NCBI GenBank assembly: GCA_037127255.1
Contig: JBANSL010000001.1
Span: 35,021,001-35,085,000 of the forward strand
Direction of reading: 5' to 3'
DNA: 64,000 bases
Source: Persicaria tinctoria
Lineage: Eukaryota > Streptophyta > Magnoliopsida > Caryophyllales > Polygonaceae
This document shows, one piece after another, positions 18,574 to 28,811 of the stretch. The notes under the pieces were generated by a model that did no database searches, was not told where the DNA came from, and saw only the letters and a program-made list of their open reading frames with translations. Position numbers and translations under genes: made by a program. Position 1 is the stretch's first letter. Every line of letters begins with the position of its first letter.

Positions 18574-18909
18574 GTATTAGGGTCATTTGTATTTCGTTGG
18601 TTGTAATTTTATAAAGTTCGTTTCGAATCAAGATATTGAACGTTGGGTACGGAAATACTGTTCAAATTTGACAACGATCTGCAACGGTAACAAACCATCA
18701 AATCCGCACAAACACATGACCAACTACTACACAAATACTCCACAAAAAACAATCCAAACTACTGCACAAAACAAATCCAAACTACCAACTACTACACAAA
18801 TAGTCATTCTACCGCAAACAAAACACCCACATACATCATCCCAGATCGCACCGTCAGGGTGGGGCAGGCCCCCAAAACTGCTCATAGATGCGAGTGAGGT
18901 GTGCCGGAG

Positions 18910-21900
18910 TCAACTCAACTCCAAGCTGCCTGAGTCGCAGAATCTCCAACCCAGCCGCAGTATGGCGCTGCTCAATAATGGTCGAGGGGGTGGCGACGCC
19001 GGGGTTGGCGGCGGTGGGATGATGGGCTGGTGTCGAGGAGTGTCAGGAAGTAGGTATGGATGACTATGGCGGTGAAACCACTCCAGATAGTCATCGGCCA
19101 CGCCATATGGGTACTCTTCAGAGGTCCGTGGCAACTCCTCCATGGGGAAAAGATGATCAAACCTGTGCGCCCAGTGGTTGTCAGCTGGGTGGAAGGTCGC
19201 CTCCTTCTTGCACTTGGCGGACTTCGGTCTGAGCACTACGGCAGGCCTGATTGGATCAGCAGGAATGTCCTGAACCCGACCAACTGTCGCAGCACACGGT
19301 CCGGCATATACGGCTCCTCCTCGAACAACCACCGAATGGTGCCCCTATATCTCGAAAGACGCAGATCTCCATCAAAATCCAAGTGTCTACCATATGGCAT
19401 GAACTCGATCTGCAATGGAATAGAAATTGTTATTACGACTACAATCTGGTATATAGTATGACAAATGTAAGTGCGGATATAAATTGTGTCCGTACCTCGT
19501 CTACTGTCATCTCATCCAGCCTCCGCCGCAGAACATCCAATCGCTCGATGCGAGGCCTATCATCCTGGGTGACCGTACTGGAAAATGGTGTCGCCCCCAG
19601 GACGTACCTCACCCCGCGTCGCGGGTCCCGAGCTAGCCTCCGATCGAGCGTCATGCCGGGCTTGAACACCGGAAAGTGCAACCATATCCACACCTACAAA
19701 GGAACAATACTATCAGCAACATAGCCATTATAAGCTAGTTACGGAACTTCTAAAATAAATAATCACAGAACGAATGTCTTACCTCCAATAGTTTTGTACA
19801 ACCGTCTATGTCTTTGGCCAACTCCCGAGTCACCTCGCCCAATCCCCGGTACAAGCACGACAAGACCCCTGCAGCTAGAGAAAGATGTGACACCTGCGCT
19901 GCGTCCATAAACCTACGGATCACCTCCGGACGCAATCTTCCGCCCGACTTGTCGATGAACAAGGTCGCAGTCGCAATCATCCCCATCACAACACCCAAGA
20001 TGCACTCCATATCATGCTCAAGGAGGAGCTGAACAGTAGGGCCTCCATGGTCCCATGCGCTCCTCCGCTCGTCCGGAGTCAAGCCGTAATACTCCCCAAC
20101 TACTTCCCTCCAGCCGAGAACATCATCCACCTGGATACACTCCTCTCCGTCCAAACCAAGGCCAAGTATGAAGAGCACATCGTGCAGTGTGATGGTGATC
20201 TCTCCCCATGCGAAGTGAAAACTGTTCGTCTCGGGGTGCCAGTGCTCAACAAATGCCCCGATCAGAGTGTGATCCACATGATCCCAATCGAAATCTCTGA
20301 GGTCCCAAAACCCAATCTCCCTCACTGCGGGAAACCAGGACTCCCGTCCATCGACCTCCAACAACGCCTCTACACGGCCTACCGTCTCCAAATGGCTTGT
20401 GCAATGTGCGTCTCGTAGTCTCTCAGAAGGGAAACTGAATGTGGCCCCCCGTCCAGAACCCACTGAGCAGCCCGAGTGGCCCCTGTCCTGCTAGCCTCGC
20501 CATGCTGCCCATCACCTCTTGCCGTACTGCTCTCTCCACGCTGTCTCCGCCTCCTCTGCACTGCACGGACAGGGGGCTGTGCCGCCTGATCTCCTCCCAT
20601 ATCCTGACGAACATCGTCAGATGCCCCATACATCGGATCATGTTGCTCGTCTCCTCCAATATCCAGCAACACATGCCTCGAAGGTCCAGCTGACTCATGC
20701 CCCCCGGCAATCGGCGGCGTCGCAAGCTGAAGCCCAATGATCGGCTCAGGCTCGTCAGTCCTCGGCGTCGCAAGCTGAAGCTCAATGATCGGCTCAGGCT
20801 CGGCGATCCTCGGCGTCAACGATGGCGCCGCATGCTGACTCCCAGGCGTCCTCCCTACACCCGTAGAACCAACCGGGGTGAACGACGCAAAATCTATCTG
20901 CGCAACGGCCCATGGCTCCTGGTCGCCACCTCGTGCATGACTCGTCCCGGCCCCCACATCTCCGAACATAGGTGTCGTGTCGTCATACGAGTTCAATTGT
21001 TCGCTCGCAAACCCAGTCCCAAAGTAGTCCCGATAACTGTCAGGATAAGTCTGCACCTCCTCTACCACTCTCTCAGCTCTAGTCTGCAAGTGCTGACCCG
21101 TATGACGTGCTCGGTCCCCTCGTAGGTACTCCTCCAGCATCTCAATACCCTGGTCGCCTTGACCAGACTCTCCAGTCGACCGCACCACTGGGTCATCCGT
21201 GTGGTCAAACATCAAGTGCAGCTCAATCTGCATCAGACTCTGATATGTCTCTATAGATGACCGTGACGTGTGCCCAGTATCAGCTCCTGCCGTCTCAGTG
21301 TCCCTCTCCGGAGGATCCACTACATCCTCCTTCGTCTGGGTCTCCATGACGGCAGCCGTGGTATCATCATCTACCGCCTCGATATCCATCTCCATCGGAA
21401 CGGATGCACCCTGCAACGTCTGCCTCTCCCTAATGGCAGCTCTCCTAGCAGATTGTAATACTACCCTCTCTCCCAAATTTCTCGACAACAAAGACTGTTT
21501 AGTTTAGAATATATATGTCAGAATGCTATCTCTCAATTACAATACTATATCGTATGATTGTCTAAATGTGAAAACATTTTCGTAAGGTTTATTAATGATA
21601 TCATCTTAATACTAACAATTCATAATAAAACATAAATATATACTTATTCGATTTCAATTTACCTACACCTAGTATTTCTCAGAATCCTTTGGCTCGAATA
21701 AGATACTATATCGTATGACTGGCTAAATGTTGCAAGATTTTCCAAAGGTTTATAAATGATTTCAACCTCATACTATCAATTCCTAAGAAAACATAAATAT
21801 ATACTTATTCGATATCAATTTCCCTACACTTAGTAACAATACCGTAGGGTCAGGCTGTGTCTCCAACGGTGGCGGTACATCTGTCGTCCTCCTCCTCTGT

Positions 21901-22072
21901 ATAGTGGGCTCCGGCTACATTATATATAACAATGAAATGTTAACACTATTTCCTTCAAATTAACAAATAAAGCAAATTGTTTATTATAAACATTAAATGT
22001 TACCTGTAACGGATGTCTCCGAACATGACCGACATCATTAGCTACGGCTTTTCCACGGTTGTCCTTCACCAT
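18910..22072 (-). pseudogene. Plant mobile domain (PMD, MAIN-like) gene with two 1-base frameshifts
   Basis: Five exons on the minus strand join in phase with GT-AG introns: 22072-22004, 21914-21843, 21494-19783, 19693-19496 and 19409-18910 (about 850 codons). Exons 1-3 give a low-complexity acidic N-terminus. The PMD domain starts at GGPHSVSLLRDYETHIAQAIW and continues FWDLRDFDWDHVDHTLIG, VEHWHPETNSFHFAWGEI and LHDVLFILGL. Exon 4 begins VWIWLHFPVFKP; exon 5 has IEFMPYG, QDIPADP and DDYLEWFHRHSHPYL. Exon 3 is one base short of frame near 20395, just after AIWRR, and exon 5 is one base short near 19270, before QDIPADP. PMD proteins occur both as host proteins (MAIN/MAIL) and in plant transposons. 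Its position inside the TIRs and under the shared palindrome makes it part of the element. Single-base errors in the assembly are an alternative to real decay. Confidence 0.82.
21541..21840. repeat. Tandem duplication inside PMD intron 2
   Basis: A roughly 155-bp AT-rich unit (AATACTATATCGTATGA ... ACATAAATATATACTTATTCGAT) occurs twice with moderate divergence, accounting for most of intron 2. Confidence 0.7.
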
Positions 22073-22232
22073 CTTAAAACCCGGGTATAGAGTGGTGGTA
22101 GATATGGGGACGGGGAATGGATGGATCCAAAAGTCGGGCTCGGAATCAAACAATGGGAGAAGATTGGAGTCGGCCTCGGAATGAAAGAGATCGGAGAAGA
22201 TTCGGTGTGTCGGAAAACTGGGCCCCCCACGC

Positions 22233-22392
22233 CTATTTATAATGGCCCCCCAACGGTAAAACTCATACCGCATCTCCATGCGGTACCTTTTTACCGTTGT
22301 GGTAACGGTAACAAAATCTACCGCATGGGTATGCGGTAGGTTTTGTTACCGTTACCACAACGGTAAAAAAGTACCGCATGGAGATGCGGTAT
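22233..22392. promoter_or_regulatory. PMD promoter with a 128-bp near-perfect palindrome
   Basis: TATAAATAG lies on the minus strand at 22241-22233. Upstream, 22265-22326 and 22331-22392 are inverted copies of each other with only two mismatches in 62 bp, around GGGT. Each arm contains one full ACCGCAT palindrome (22267-22284, 22373-22390) and the palindromic block TTACCGTT-GTGG-TAACGGTAA. A third ACCGCAT palindrome (22320-22337) spans the centre. Confidence 0.88.
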
Positions 22393-22417
22393 AAGGTTTA
22401 CCCAAATTTCACAACAT

Positions 22418-22631
22418 ACCGCATGGGTAAGCGGTATTTTTTAAAACACCGTATGACAATGCGGTAGCTATCGGATAACTACGCCCCAACCGGGTTATTG
22501 TATTACGGACTCCGTTTAAACATAACCCACCGCACATACATACGGTGTATTTATACGGTCAACATACATACCGCATGTACATGCGGTATGTTGGGCTCAA
22601 ATTTTATTAATCCACCGCATCCCTATGCGGT
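22418..22631. promoter_or_regulatory. Right-end cluster of palindromes
   Basis: Cores start at 22418, 22448 and 22529 (degenerate), 22570 (exact, centre GTAC) and 22614 (centre CCCT). The last overlaps the inner end of the right TIR, mirroring the cluster at the left end. Confidence 0.8.
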
Positions 22632-22678
22632 GTAAATAGTAAAAATTAGCGGTGCAGATATTATACCCCATAATTAAT
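22629..22678 (-). repeat. Right TIR and 9-bp target duplication
   Basis: 22629-22669 is the inverted partner of 9059-9099, and 22670-22678 (ATAATTAAT) is the second copy of the target duplication. Confidence 0.9.
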
Positions 22679-22906
22679 TTAATGTTTTTGTTTTTCAATG
22701 CAATCCATTAGGAAGGAAACTAGACGCAGGTCAAGTAATCAGTTCCATCACTTCTATCTGTGGCATCTATTTAGTAATTTATAAAATCCTGAAAAAAAAA
22801 AACAGAAATGTATACTGTTAATATTATTTTAAGGTAATGGTCATGGAAATCTACAGTAATAATTTATAAAATCAAAATATATCAAAACCTTGACTGCTTT
22901 GTGCAG

Positions 22907-23389
22907 AGGAGAGACGTGATTAGAGATAGGGCTTCGTTGGTTTGGACATGTGCAGAGGAGAGACGCGAGTGCGCCAGTTCGGATGTGTGATAATTTGGAT
23001 ATTGACAGAGTGAGGCGGAGCAGAGGAAGACCAAAGAAGAATTGGAGAGAGGTTATCAGACAAGATTTAATCTTTTTAAATCTTAACAAGAGCATGATTA
23101 TAGATATGTTGCAGTTGAGGAACATCATCCAGGTCAGAGAGGGTTGAGCTGAGTCTAAGCAGAGGGGCAAAATCCGTATCCTTTTACCACCCCCTTTTTC
23201 CTTTTTCCTATATCCTGCCTTCCTACTGCCCTCTATTTCTGTTCTTTACTTCTGTCTTTAGTTGTTCTATGGGTTTTCGGTGCTTGGGCCAATAGGAAAC
23301 ACTCTCTCGACCTGGTCGGGGAAAGAGTGTGTACATCTGGCTCCCAGACCCTGCCTAGGCGGGATTAACTGGGAATGTTGTTGTTGTTG
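22907..23389 (+). mobile_element. 5'-truncated RTE-type LINE
   Basis: The insertion is flanked by a 17-bp target duplication TTGACTGCTTTGTGCAG (22890-22906 and 23390-23406). It contains the C-terminus of an RTE polyprotein (22929-23147: LRWFGHVQRR, then RGRPKKNWREVIRQD, ending in a stop). The 3' UTR carries CCCTGCCTAGGCGGGATTA, and the element ends in a (TTG)n tail, as plant RTEs do. The TSD shows insertion by target-primed reverse transcription and fixes both ends. Confidence 0.9.
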
Positions 23390-23406
23390 TTGACTGCTTT
23401 GTGCAG

Positions 23407-23970
23407 GTAAATTCTGTTCCTTATACATATATCTATATATTCTATTAGTCTGAACAATGCAGATTGAAATATCAATTCTCTGCCATCCGAATTTTCAATG
23501 TTATTCCAAACAAAATGAAGAAGTTTACCAAGAAATTAATTAAAACACATAGTAAGTGAATTACGGGAAAGAACAGGAAGAAGAACACTTTGAAATTTGA
23601 TTGGAAACTAATTAAACCCCTTTTTTAATTAATCAATTTCACGGACTAAAAACAAAAGATAAAAATCTGAACTACCGTACTCCCATTTTGGTCAAAAATA
23701 TTAAAGCATATATGACAGGCCCTATCTTAATTAACTAACTTGTAGATGAACAAAGAGGTGAAGAGGTTGAAAATATACCATTGGTGATTACAAGATCGAA
23801 GATGGGTTTATGATCAGAAATATTGCTCAACTCTATACAGCAACTCGAGGTAAAAATATATGTTGCAGGCACATCAGAAGATATATAGGCAAAGTAGGTA
23901 GAGAATCATCTCTCTAAAAATATTTGTGTACAAGGTACAAGGGTTGTGAACACCGAAACCACACCCTATA

Positions 23971-24004
<34 letters not shown>

Positions 24005-24077
24005 CTGGGCAATGTTTGCTAGTTCATGCCTTTGAAGAGGTAAAAATGGATTAATTACCTGCTACTAGGTTCAACAA
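23407..24077. other. AT-rich intergenic DNA with (TA)n and a TIR-element end
   Basis: No gene is seen. Bases 23912-23973 (TGTGTACAAGGTACA ... CACACCCTATA) match an end of the TA-anchored element at 32021-33908 and run into (TA)n at about 23974-24001. Confidence 0.6.
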
Positions 24078-24170
24078 AAGTACAACAACCCAGTGAATTC
24101 CCGCCTTGGGCGGGGTCTGTGGGGTCAAGGAGTACGAATCTATTCCCCGAGCAAGCTGAGAGATCGACTG
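24078..24170 (-). mobile_element. RTE 3'-end fragment
   Basis: In reverse orientation this carries the RTE tail signature seen at 23300-23380 (GGCGGG-TC, CCCCGA-CAAG-TGAGAG). It is a short diverged relic without coding sequence. Confidence 0.6.
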
Positions 24171-25307
24171 TTAAGCAAAGTGCACAGATGATAACTCCAA
24201 GATCGAGATCTCTTGAGGATGAAGCAAAAGAAAGAGGCTTGGAAGAGATTAAGGAATCAGCATTGAAAATTAACCACAAACTCAAAAAGGCCGAATTTGG
24301 GAATGAGGAAAACTTAATTAATTTCTCAATCAAACTATTCATATGAATATATGATCACCCGGTCACTACTGTCATATATGCATCTGTCAGAAACGAACAT
24401 ATTTTAGTATAAACTCATACGTACGTACAAACATGTTAATTATTACCTGGTACTATTGATAAAAATCCCTTCAGAAGGATATAGAGTACCAAACATCAAG
24501 ATCGATATAGGTTACTGTAAACATTTAATTAATTAGTGAAACAATATATGGCTGACATGAAGTGTCTAGAGCTAGCTATAAGTTACACTTGCTAAAAAAA
24601 CATAAAACAAAAATCTCACCCGGCCCTAATTAACTATATATATAGTATATAGATTGTGGTAAAGGTAAATCACGAAATGTGTGTTAGTTAATTAGTAAAA
24701 TAATGTACGTTGGAGATCAGCAAAATTAAACTAAACAATTAGGAATCACACTTGACGATTGATATATAGTACAATTAAAGATCTCAAGCTTCTTAAGGTA
24801 AAATATCAAAAGAATAACAAAGCTCATGTAGGAAAAATAATTTTAAAAAAATGAACAACAATAATTAAGGAATGTAAAAACCACACTAATAAGAATCTAA
24901 AGCCTCCCAGTAATGCACTGAATAAAAAAAAAAAGGTTAGCAATGATATCAATACCAACAAGTCATCAACAAGTCTATACAATGAGTATATATAATTTTA
25001 CGACTTTGTAAATCAAACAACATATATATAAAGAGGATCGAGATCACTTCTTCAGCATTCAGAAGTGATCTCAATGGTATGCACTGGTCATGTTACTTAT
25101 GTAGCAGTAGGGAACATATACATCAAGGATACAACGAGATAGATGTTTAAGATATATATACCTTTGGCATACTTCATGGAAGCGTTCTAACTCCGTTATA
25201 GAGCTATATATATGATGTAGCAATTCAAGAGGGAACTGATTGGTTAATTTCTAGCTCGATCTGATCAGCTGGCATGGATGCTTGCGGCCATTATTCCAAA
25301 TACCAAT

Positions 25308-25425
25308 CAAAATAAACAACAACAATCCAGTATATCCTGCGAAAACCAGGGTCTGGGGATCAAGATGTTCGCACTCTTTCCCCGAACAAGCCGAGAGGCT
25401 GTTTCCAATAGACCCCGAACAATAG
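25308..25425 (-). mobile_element. Second RTE 3'-end fragment
   Basis: It begins with CAACAACAA (the tail in reverse), then CAGGGTCTGGGGA and CTCTTTCCCCGA as in the RTE 3' UTR. Like the previous one it could be a dead LINE end or a SINE sharing that tail. Bases 24171-25307 between them are AT-rich and contain nothing I recognise. Confidence 0.6.
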
Positions 25426-25539
25426 GATAATTGAACTACATGAAAGCAGGTCTCACATAAGGGAAACAGAAATAGTGATCAACATGGAGGTCAACTTAAC
25501 AAACAAAAGTGAATACGATAAAACGATGGAAGTTCTTAA

Positions 25540-25742
25540 ATGAGCTGAGTAATTGTCATAATACAACAATAAAAACGAAAACAACAACAATGACCCGATG
25601 AGTGATTGTCATAATACAACAATAAAAACGACAACAACAATGACAAAGACAAAGACGACGACAACTGACACAACAACGACAACGATGACGACAACAATGC
25701 AATAAAAAGAAGAACAACAACAACAACAACCACCACCGCAAA
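25540..25742 (+). repeat. AAC/GAC-rich low-complexity tract
   Basis: It contains degenerate (AAC)n and (GAC)n and a short direct repeat of TCATAATACAACAATAAAAACGA (23 bases, 25558 and 25609). It lies just downstream of the F-box gene. Confidence 0.75.
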
Positions 25743-25794
25743 TAAGATTGCGAAGTACCCAACTGATGGATGAAGGAGTAAATATCAGCGCGCA

Positions 25795-26952
25795 TCACCC
25801 CTTACACAGTAGCATGCTCTCCATATGTGGCCATATTTTATCCACCCACAAACACTTGTTCAGCACAGCCCTTACATTACGAGTCTTGAGGTTGAAAGAT
25901 ATCACCACATTACGTGCCTTCATCAACAGCTCATCCTCGTCGATCTTCCTAAGGTATAAGAAGACGATGGCCACATCCTTATATTGAGGGAACACTGTGG
26001 GAAAGGTGTGACGCTGAGTCCAAGTGAAGGAGTTGATATCATCACCGATGCAGTCGGTGACCCATATGGTTCCTTTGGGCACCGACATATCAACCAAAGC
26101 AAGAGAGTTGCCCCCATCAATCAAGGCGAGAGCCTGAGATCTGTAGTAGTTAAAATAATGTGAATCCTGAAGAACCACTAGGCCTTGATTAGGCAAAGTG
26201 GCGTAAGCAAACACCTCATATCTCAAATCAAATGAAACCAATTTAAAATGACCTACAGTCTCATCGATAGCAAGGCAATACAGAACACCCCTAAGGCATA
26301 AGGGTTTTTGAGGATAAGCAAAAGTGAACCTGTTGCGCAGCTCCTCGTCTTGAAACCAAACAGTTTTCCACGTACCTGTTCCGACTGTGTAGATAGCAAT
26401 GAACTCGATGCGGGTCCTTGTCTTCCTCCCGAGGACGAAGGTAACATACTTGTAATCCTGACTCAGAGGATCAAACCCTAGACCGAACTCGAAATACCTC
26501 ATTCTGTCGGCCTCGATAACAGGAAGGGGAGGAACGCGTCGGATGTTACCGATGGAGGGGTTCCACAGCACAAGCTCCGGGAGAGACCATGGGATCGATC
26601 CGGATAGCATGAACAGTCCATCGATTGAGCTGACGATGCTGTAAGAGGCTTCTCCTGCTCCAGGAAACCTCAGGTGTCTGTCGGTGGTTCTCAGGGTTTT
26701 GCTGCATCTGACAACCCATTCAACCTTCCGATAGCCCTGGACCACGAACAGGTGGGATTCCCGGCGGTTGTTGTTGAAGCGGATGAAGTGGGTGCGGCCG
26801 AAGCGGGGGTCGTCGATCATGGACTTCCATGACTTGGCCACGCAGCGGAATCGGAGGGCCGACTTCACGGGGACCCTTGTCAGGATTTCGAACCAGAGAT
26901 CGTCGGGGACGTTGCGCTTCGACCATGTCTTCAGATCTCTCCTCTTATTCAT
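25795..26952 (-). CDS. F-box protein with F-box-associated domain (385 aa)
   Basis: This is the clearest host gene. A single exon encodes 385 residues. The F-box lies at about 14-60 (VPDDLWFEILTRVPVKSALRFRCVAKSWKSMI) and would bind SKP1 of an SCF ubiquitin ligase. An F-box-associated domain follows from about 90: YSIVSSIDGLFML, LVLWNPSIGNIRRVPPLP, FGLGFDPLSQDYKYV and GVLYCLAID, which would recognise the substrate. ATG 26952 is the first ATG; the open frame extends nine codons further without one. A TATA box (27055-27048, minus) and a C/T-rich leader precede it, about 100 bp upstream. There are no frame breaks and codon use is ordinary. Substrate and pathway cannot be told from sequence. It sits alone among transposons. 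Confidence 0.88.
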   Translation of the reverse strand: MNKRRDLKTWSKRNVPDDLWFEILTRVPVKSALRFRCVAKSWKSMIDDPRFGRTHFIRFNNNRRESHLFVVQGYRKVEWVVRCSKTLRTTDRHLRFPGAGEASYSIVSSIDGLFMLSGSIPWSLPELVLWNPSIGNIRRVPPLPVIEADRMRYFEFGLGFDPLSQDYKYVTFVLGRKTRTRIEFIAIYTVGTGTWKTVWFQDEELRNRFTFAYPQKPLCLRGVLYCLAIDETVGHFKLVSFDLRYEVFAYATLPNQGLVVLQDSHYFNYYRSQALALIDGGNSLALVDMSVPKGTIWVTDCIGDDINSFTWTQRHTFPTVFPQYKDVAIVFLYLRKIDEDELLMKARNVVISFNLKTRNVRAVLNKCLWVDKIWPHMESMLLCKG

Positions 26953-27047
26953 TGGATCGAGTGAGTGAGGAGCAAACAAAGGACGGCGGCTGAGCTTTAG
27001 CCCTAGCCACCAGGTATAGTCTACCCTACCCGAGACTCTTTCTTTCT

Positions 27048-27418
27048 CTTTTATACTCTAAAATTCAGGCAGATGGGTGAAGAAAACAAGGGAAAAGATG
27101 TCGGCGCCTCCTCCAAAAAAATATATTTTTTTTTTCATATTTTATTTGCAAAAATTGTTTTCTTAATTTTACTTTAATTTCTCCAAATTTGTGATCATTT
27201 TGCGATTAAGGCGTCGTCTCTCATTAAAAATGAGAGAGTGTACATACGTAGAAGACGAAGACGGAGATGAAGAATGGAATGTGTCGTAAAATATGGAAAT
27301 AGAAAAAAGATAACGAACTTTCCGTTTTCTGTTATTTCCATTAATTGCTTCTTCAGAACTCGGTAAAACCGTTCCTATGGATTTAACCTAAGTGTCACGT
27401 GGCTCCGGCGAGCCACGT
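27048..27418 (-). promoter_or_regulatory. F-box gene promoter region
   Basis: TATAAAAG is at 27055-27048. At 27397-27418 a palindrome with arms ACGTGGCTC and GAGCCACGT contains the G-box core CACGTG(G), a bZIP/bHLH type site, about 450 bp upstream of the start codon. Confidence 0.45.
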
Positions 27419-28811
27419 AGGCAATGGATAGTTAAACTATCTTGAAGCTTTTGACGAATAATTAGTGACAGTTAAGATCAATGTGCTTAATTCACAACAC
27501 TGTGGGCAATGATGGCACATTACAATTATTATGCGCAACAACATATGAAAAAGTCTCCAAACACGATCCATTGATCGAGCATGCATGCATGGCAACGACT
27601 GTTCTAGCTTTGGCCTTTTAGGTACTTGAGAGCTTCATAATCCGAGTGATTGAACAAAGGAGTACGTGTTTCCAAGCCTTAAAACCCCAGATAAGGGTCG
27701 ACATATATTGCGTGGTTGCATGAGTTCTGCTCCCATCAACTTCTCGCTAAAAATAGGCCAAAGGGCAGCCAGCTTCCTCCTCGCATCAAGAGACTTGCAA
27801 AGCCTATTCCCAACACATTACATTCCAACTCAAACATTTGTCTAGTCAGAGTCCAGAAGTTTTAGAAGAGGGGTCGGGCATTTGTGAGGCACTTCTTTTA
27901 ACTCCTTAACTTGAAAGCATTAATGTGGGTCATTGTCCAATTGAAAGCATATGCCTTAACTTGTTCATGAGCTTCGTGATCGAGTGAGGTAGTGACAGCG
28001 CTGACGAAATTGCAAACAAAACACCAAAAGAACTCGACAAGCCCTAGCTAAGATAAAAGGCACACTTTCTTTAATCTAAGCCTCATTCTACTCATTTCAA
28101 CAGAAGATCTATTCCTAGACTCATCGAAAGAATTGCTATAGGGAAAAAAATCAATATAAATAACCACAAATTTTCTCAAATGAGCCCTACAAGAATGGTT
28201 TGTTACCCGCATAAATGCAAGGTACTTAAATTAGAAAGAGCAAAAGATATCAATATATAACCATTCCTATAATATGTATTTAGTTTTAAAAACAGCTTTA
28301 ACTCATCACCCTCACGCATCCTAATTTGATGATAATCTGATTTCAAATAATTTTTTTGGAAAAGTAGTAAAACCATGCAACTTATCATGCAAGAATATAA
28401 TTCAAACAAGGAATGGGATGCTCATACTTAGCCATATTTTGGTTGATGTAGTCTCTTCTCTATAATCAACATGCATGCTCCAAGAGCGATCCTTCTTTGG
28501 GATTAGAATAATCTTTACTGCACATGGCGATACTTAACTTTCGTAGCGACTTTGTCTCTTTGAGACTTGCTCTATATAGAAGGCTTTAATCATGGTACCA
28601 TGTTTTGAGAAATCCAAGTGGTTTTAAGAGTTTTACTGCTTCTAGCATTGCATTCTCTGTGCCTATCTTTAATCTTTTGGATGGCGCAAAGAGATAGGTT
28701 TCTTAATAGTTGTTTTGGAAGCAAATGGGATGCTAGTGGATGAATTCGGGAGGATCTCGATATATGAATGGGTTTATGATGATCTTTAAGATCATCGGAA
28801 ACTAAGAGCAA
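27419..28811. other. Intergenic region, no gene seen
   Basis: The stretch is moderately AT-rich without repeats, RNA genes or coding frames that I can support. Confidence 0.6.

Larger units (their letters stand above)
9059..22669. mobile_element. 13.6-kb Mutator-like element with cargo genes
   Basis: The element is bounded by a perfect 9-bp duplication (ATAATTAAT) and by terminal inverted repeats of 41 bp (9059-9099 and 22629-22669). These match without gaps at 35 of 41 positions, with the core ATATCT(A/G)CACCG followed by a long AT-rich match. Inside are a mudrA/FAR1-type transposase with an OTU domain (minus, left side), a PMD gene (minus, right side) and six small genes between. All are flanked by copies of one palindrome, ACCGCAT-NNNN-ATGCGGT, which I do not see elsewhere in the window. 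The TIRs are short for a MULE, and the palindrome arrays just inside may take the place of longer TIRs. Transposase, PMD and two small genes carry disabling changes, so this copy is probably no longer autonomous. Confidence 0.9.
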
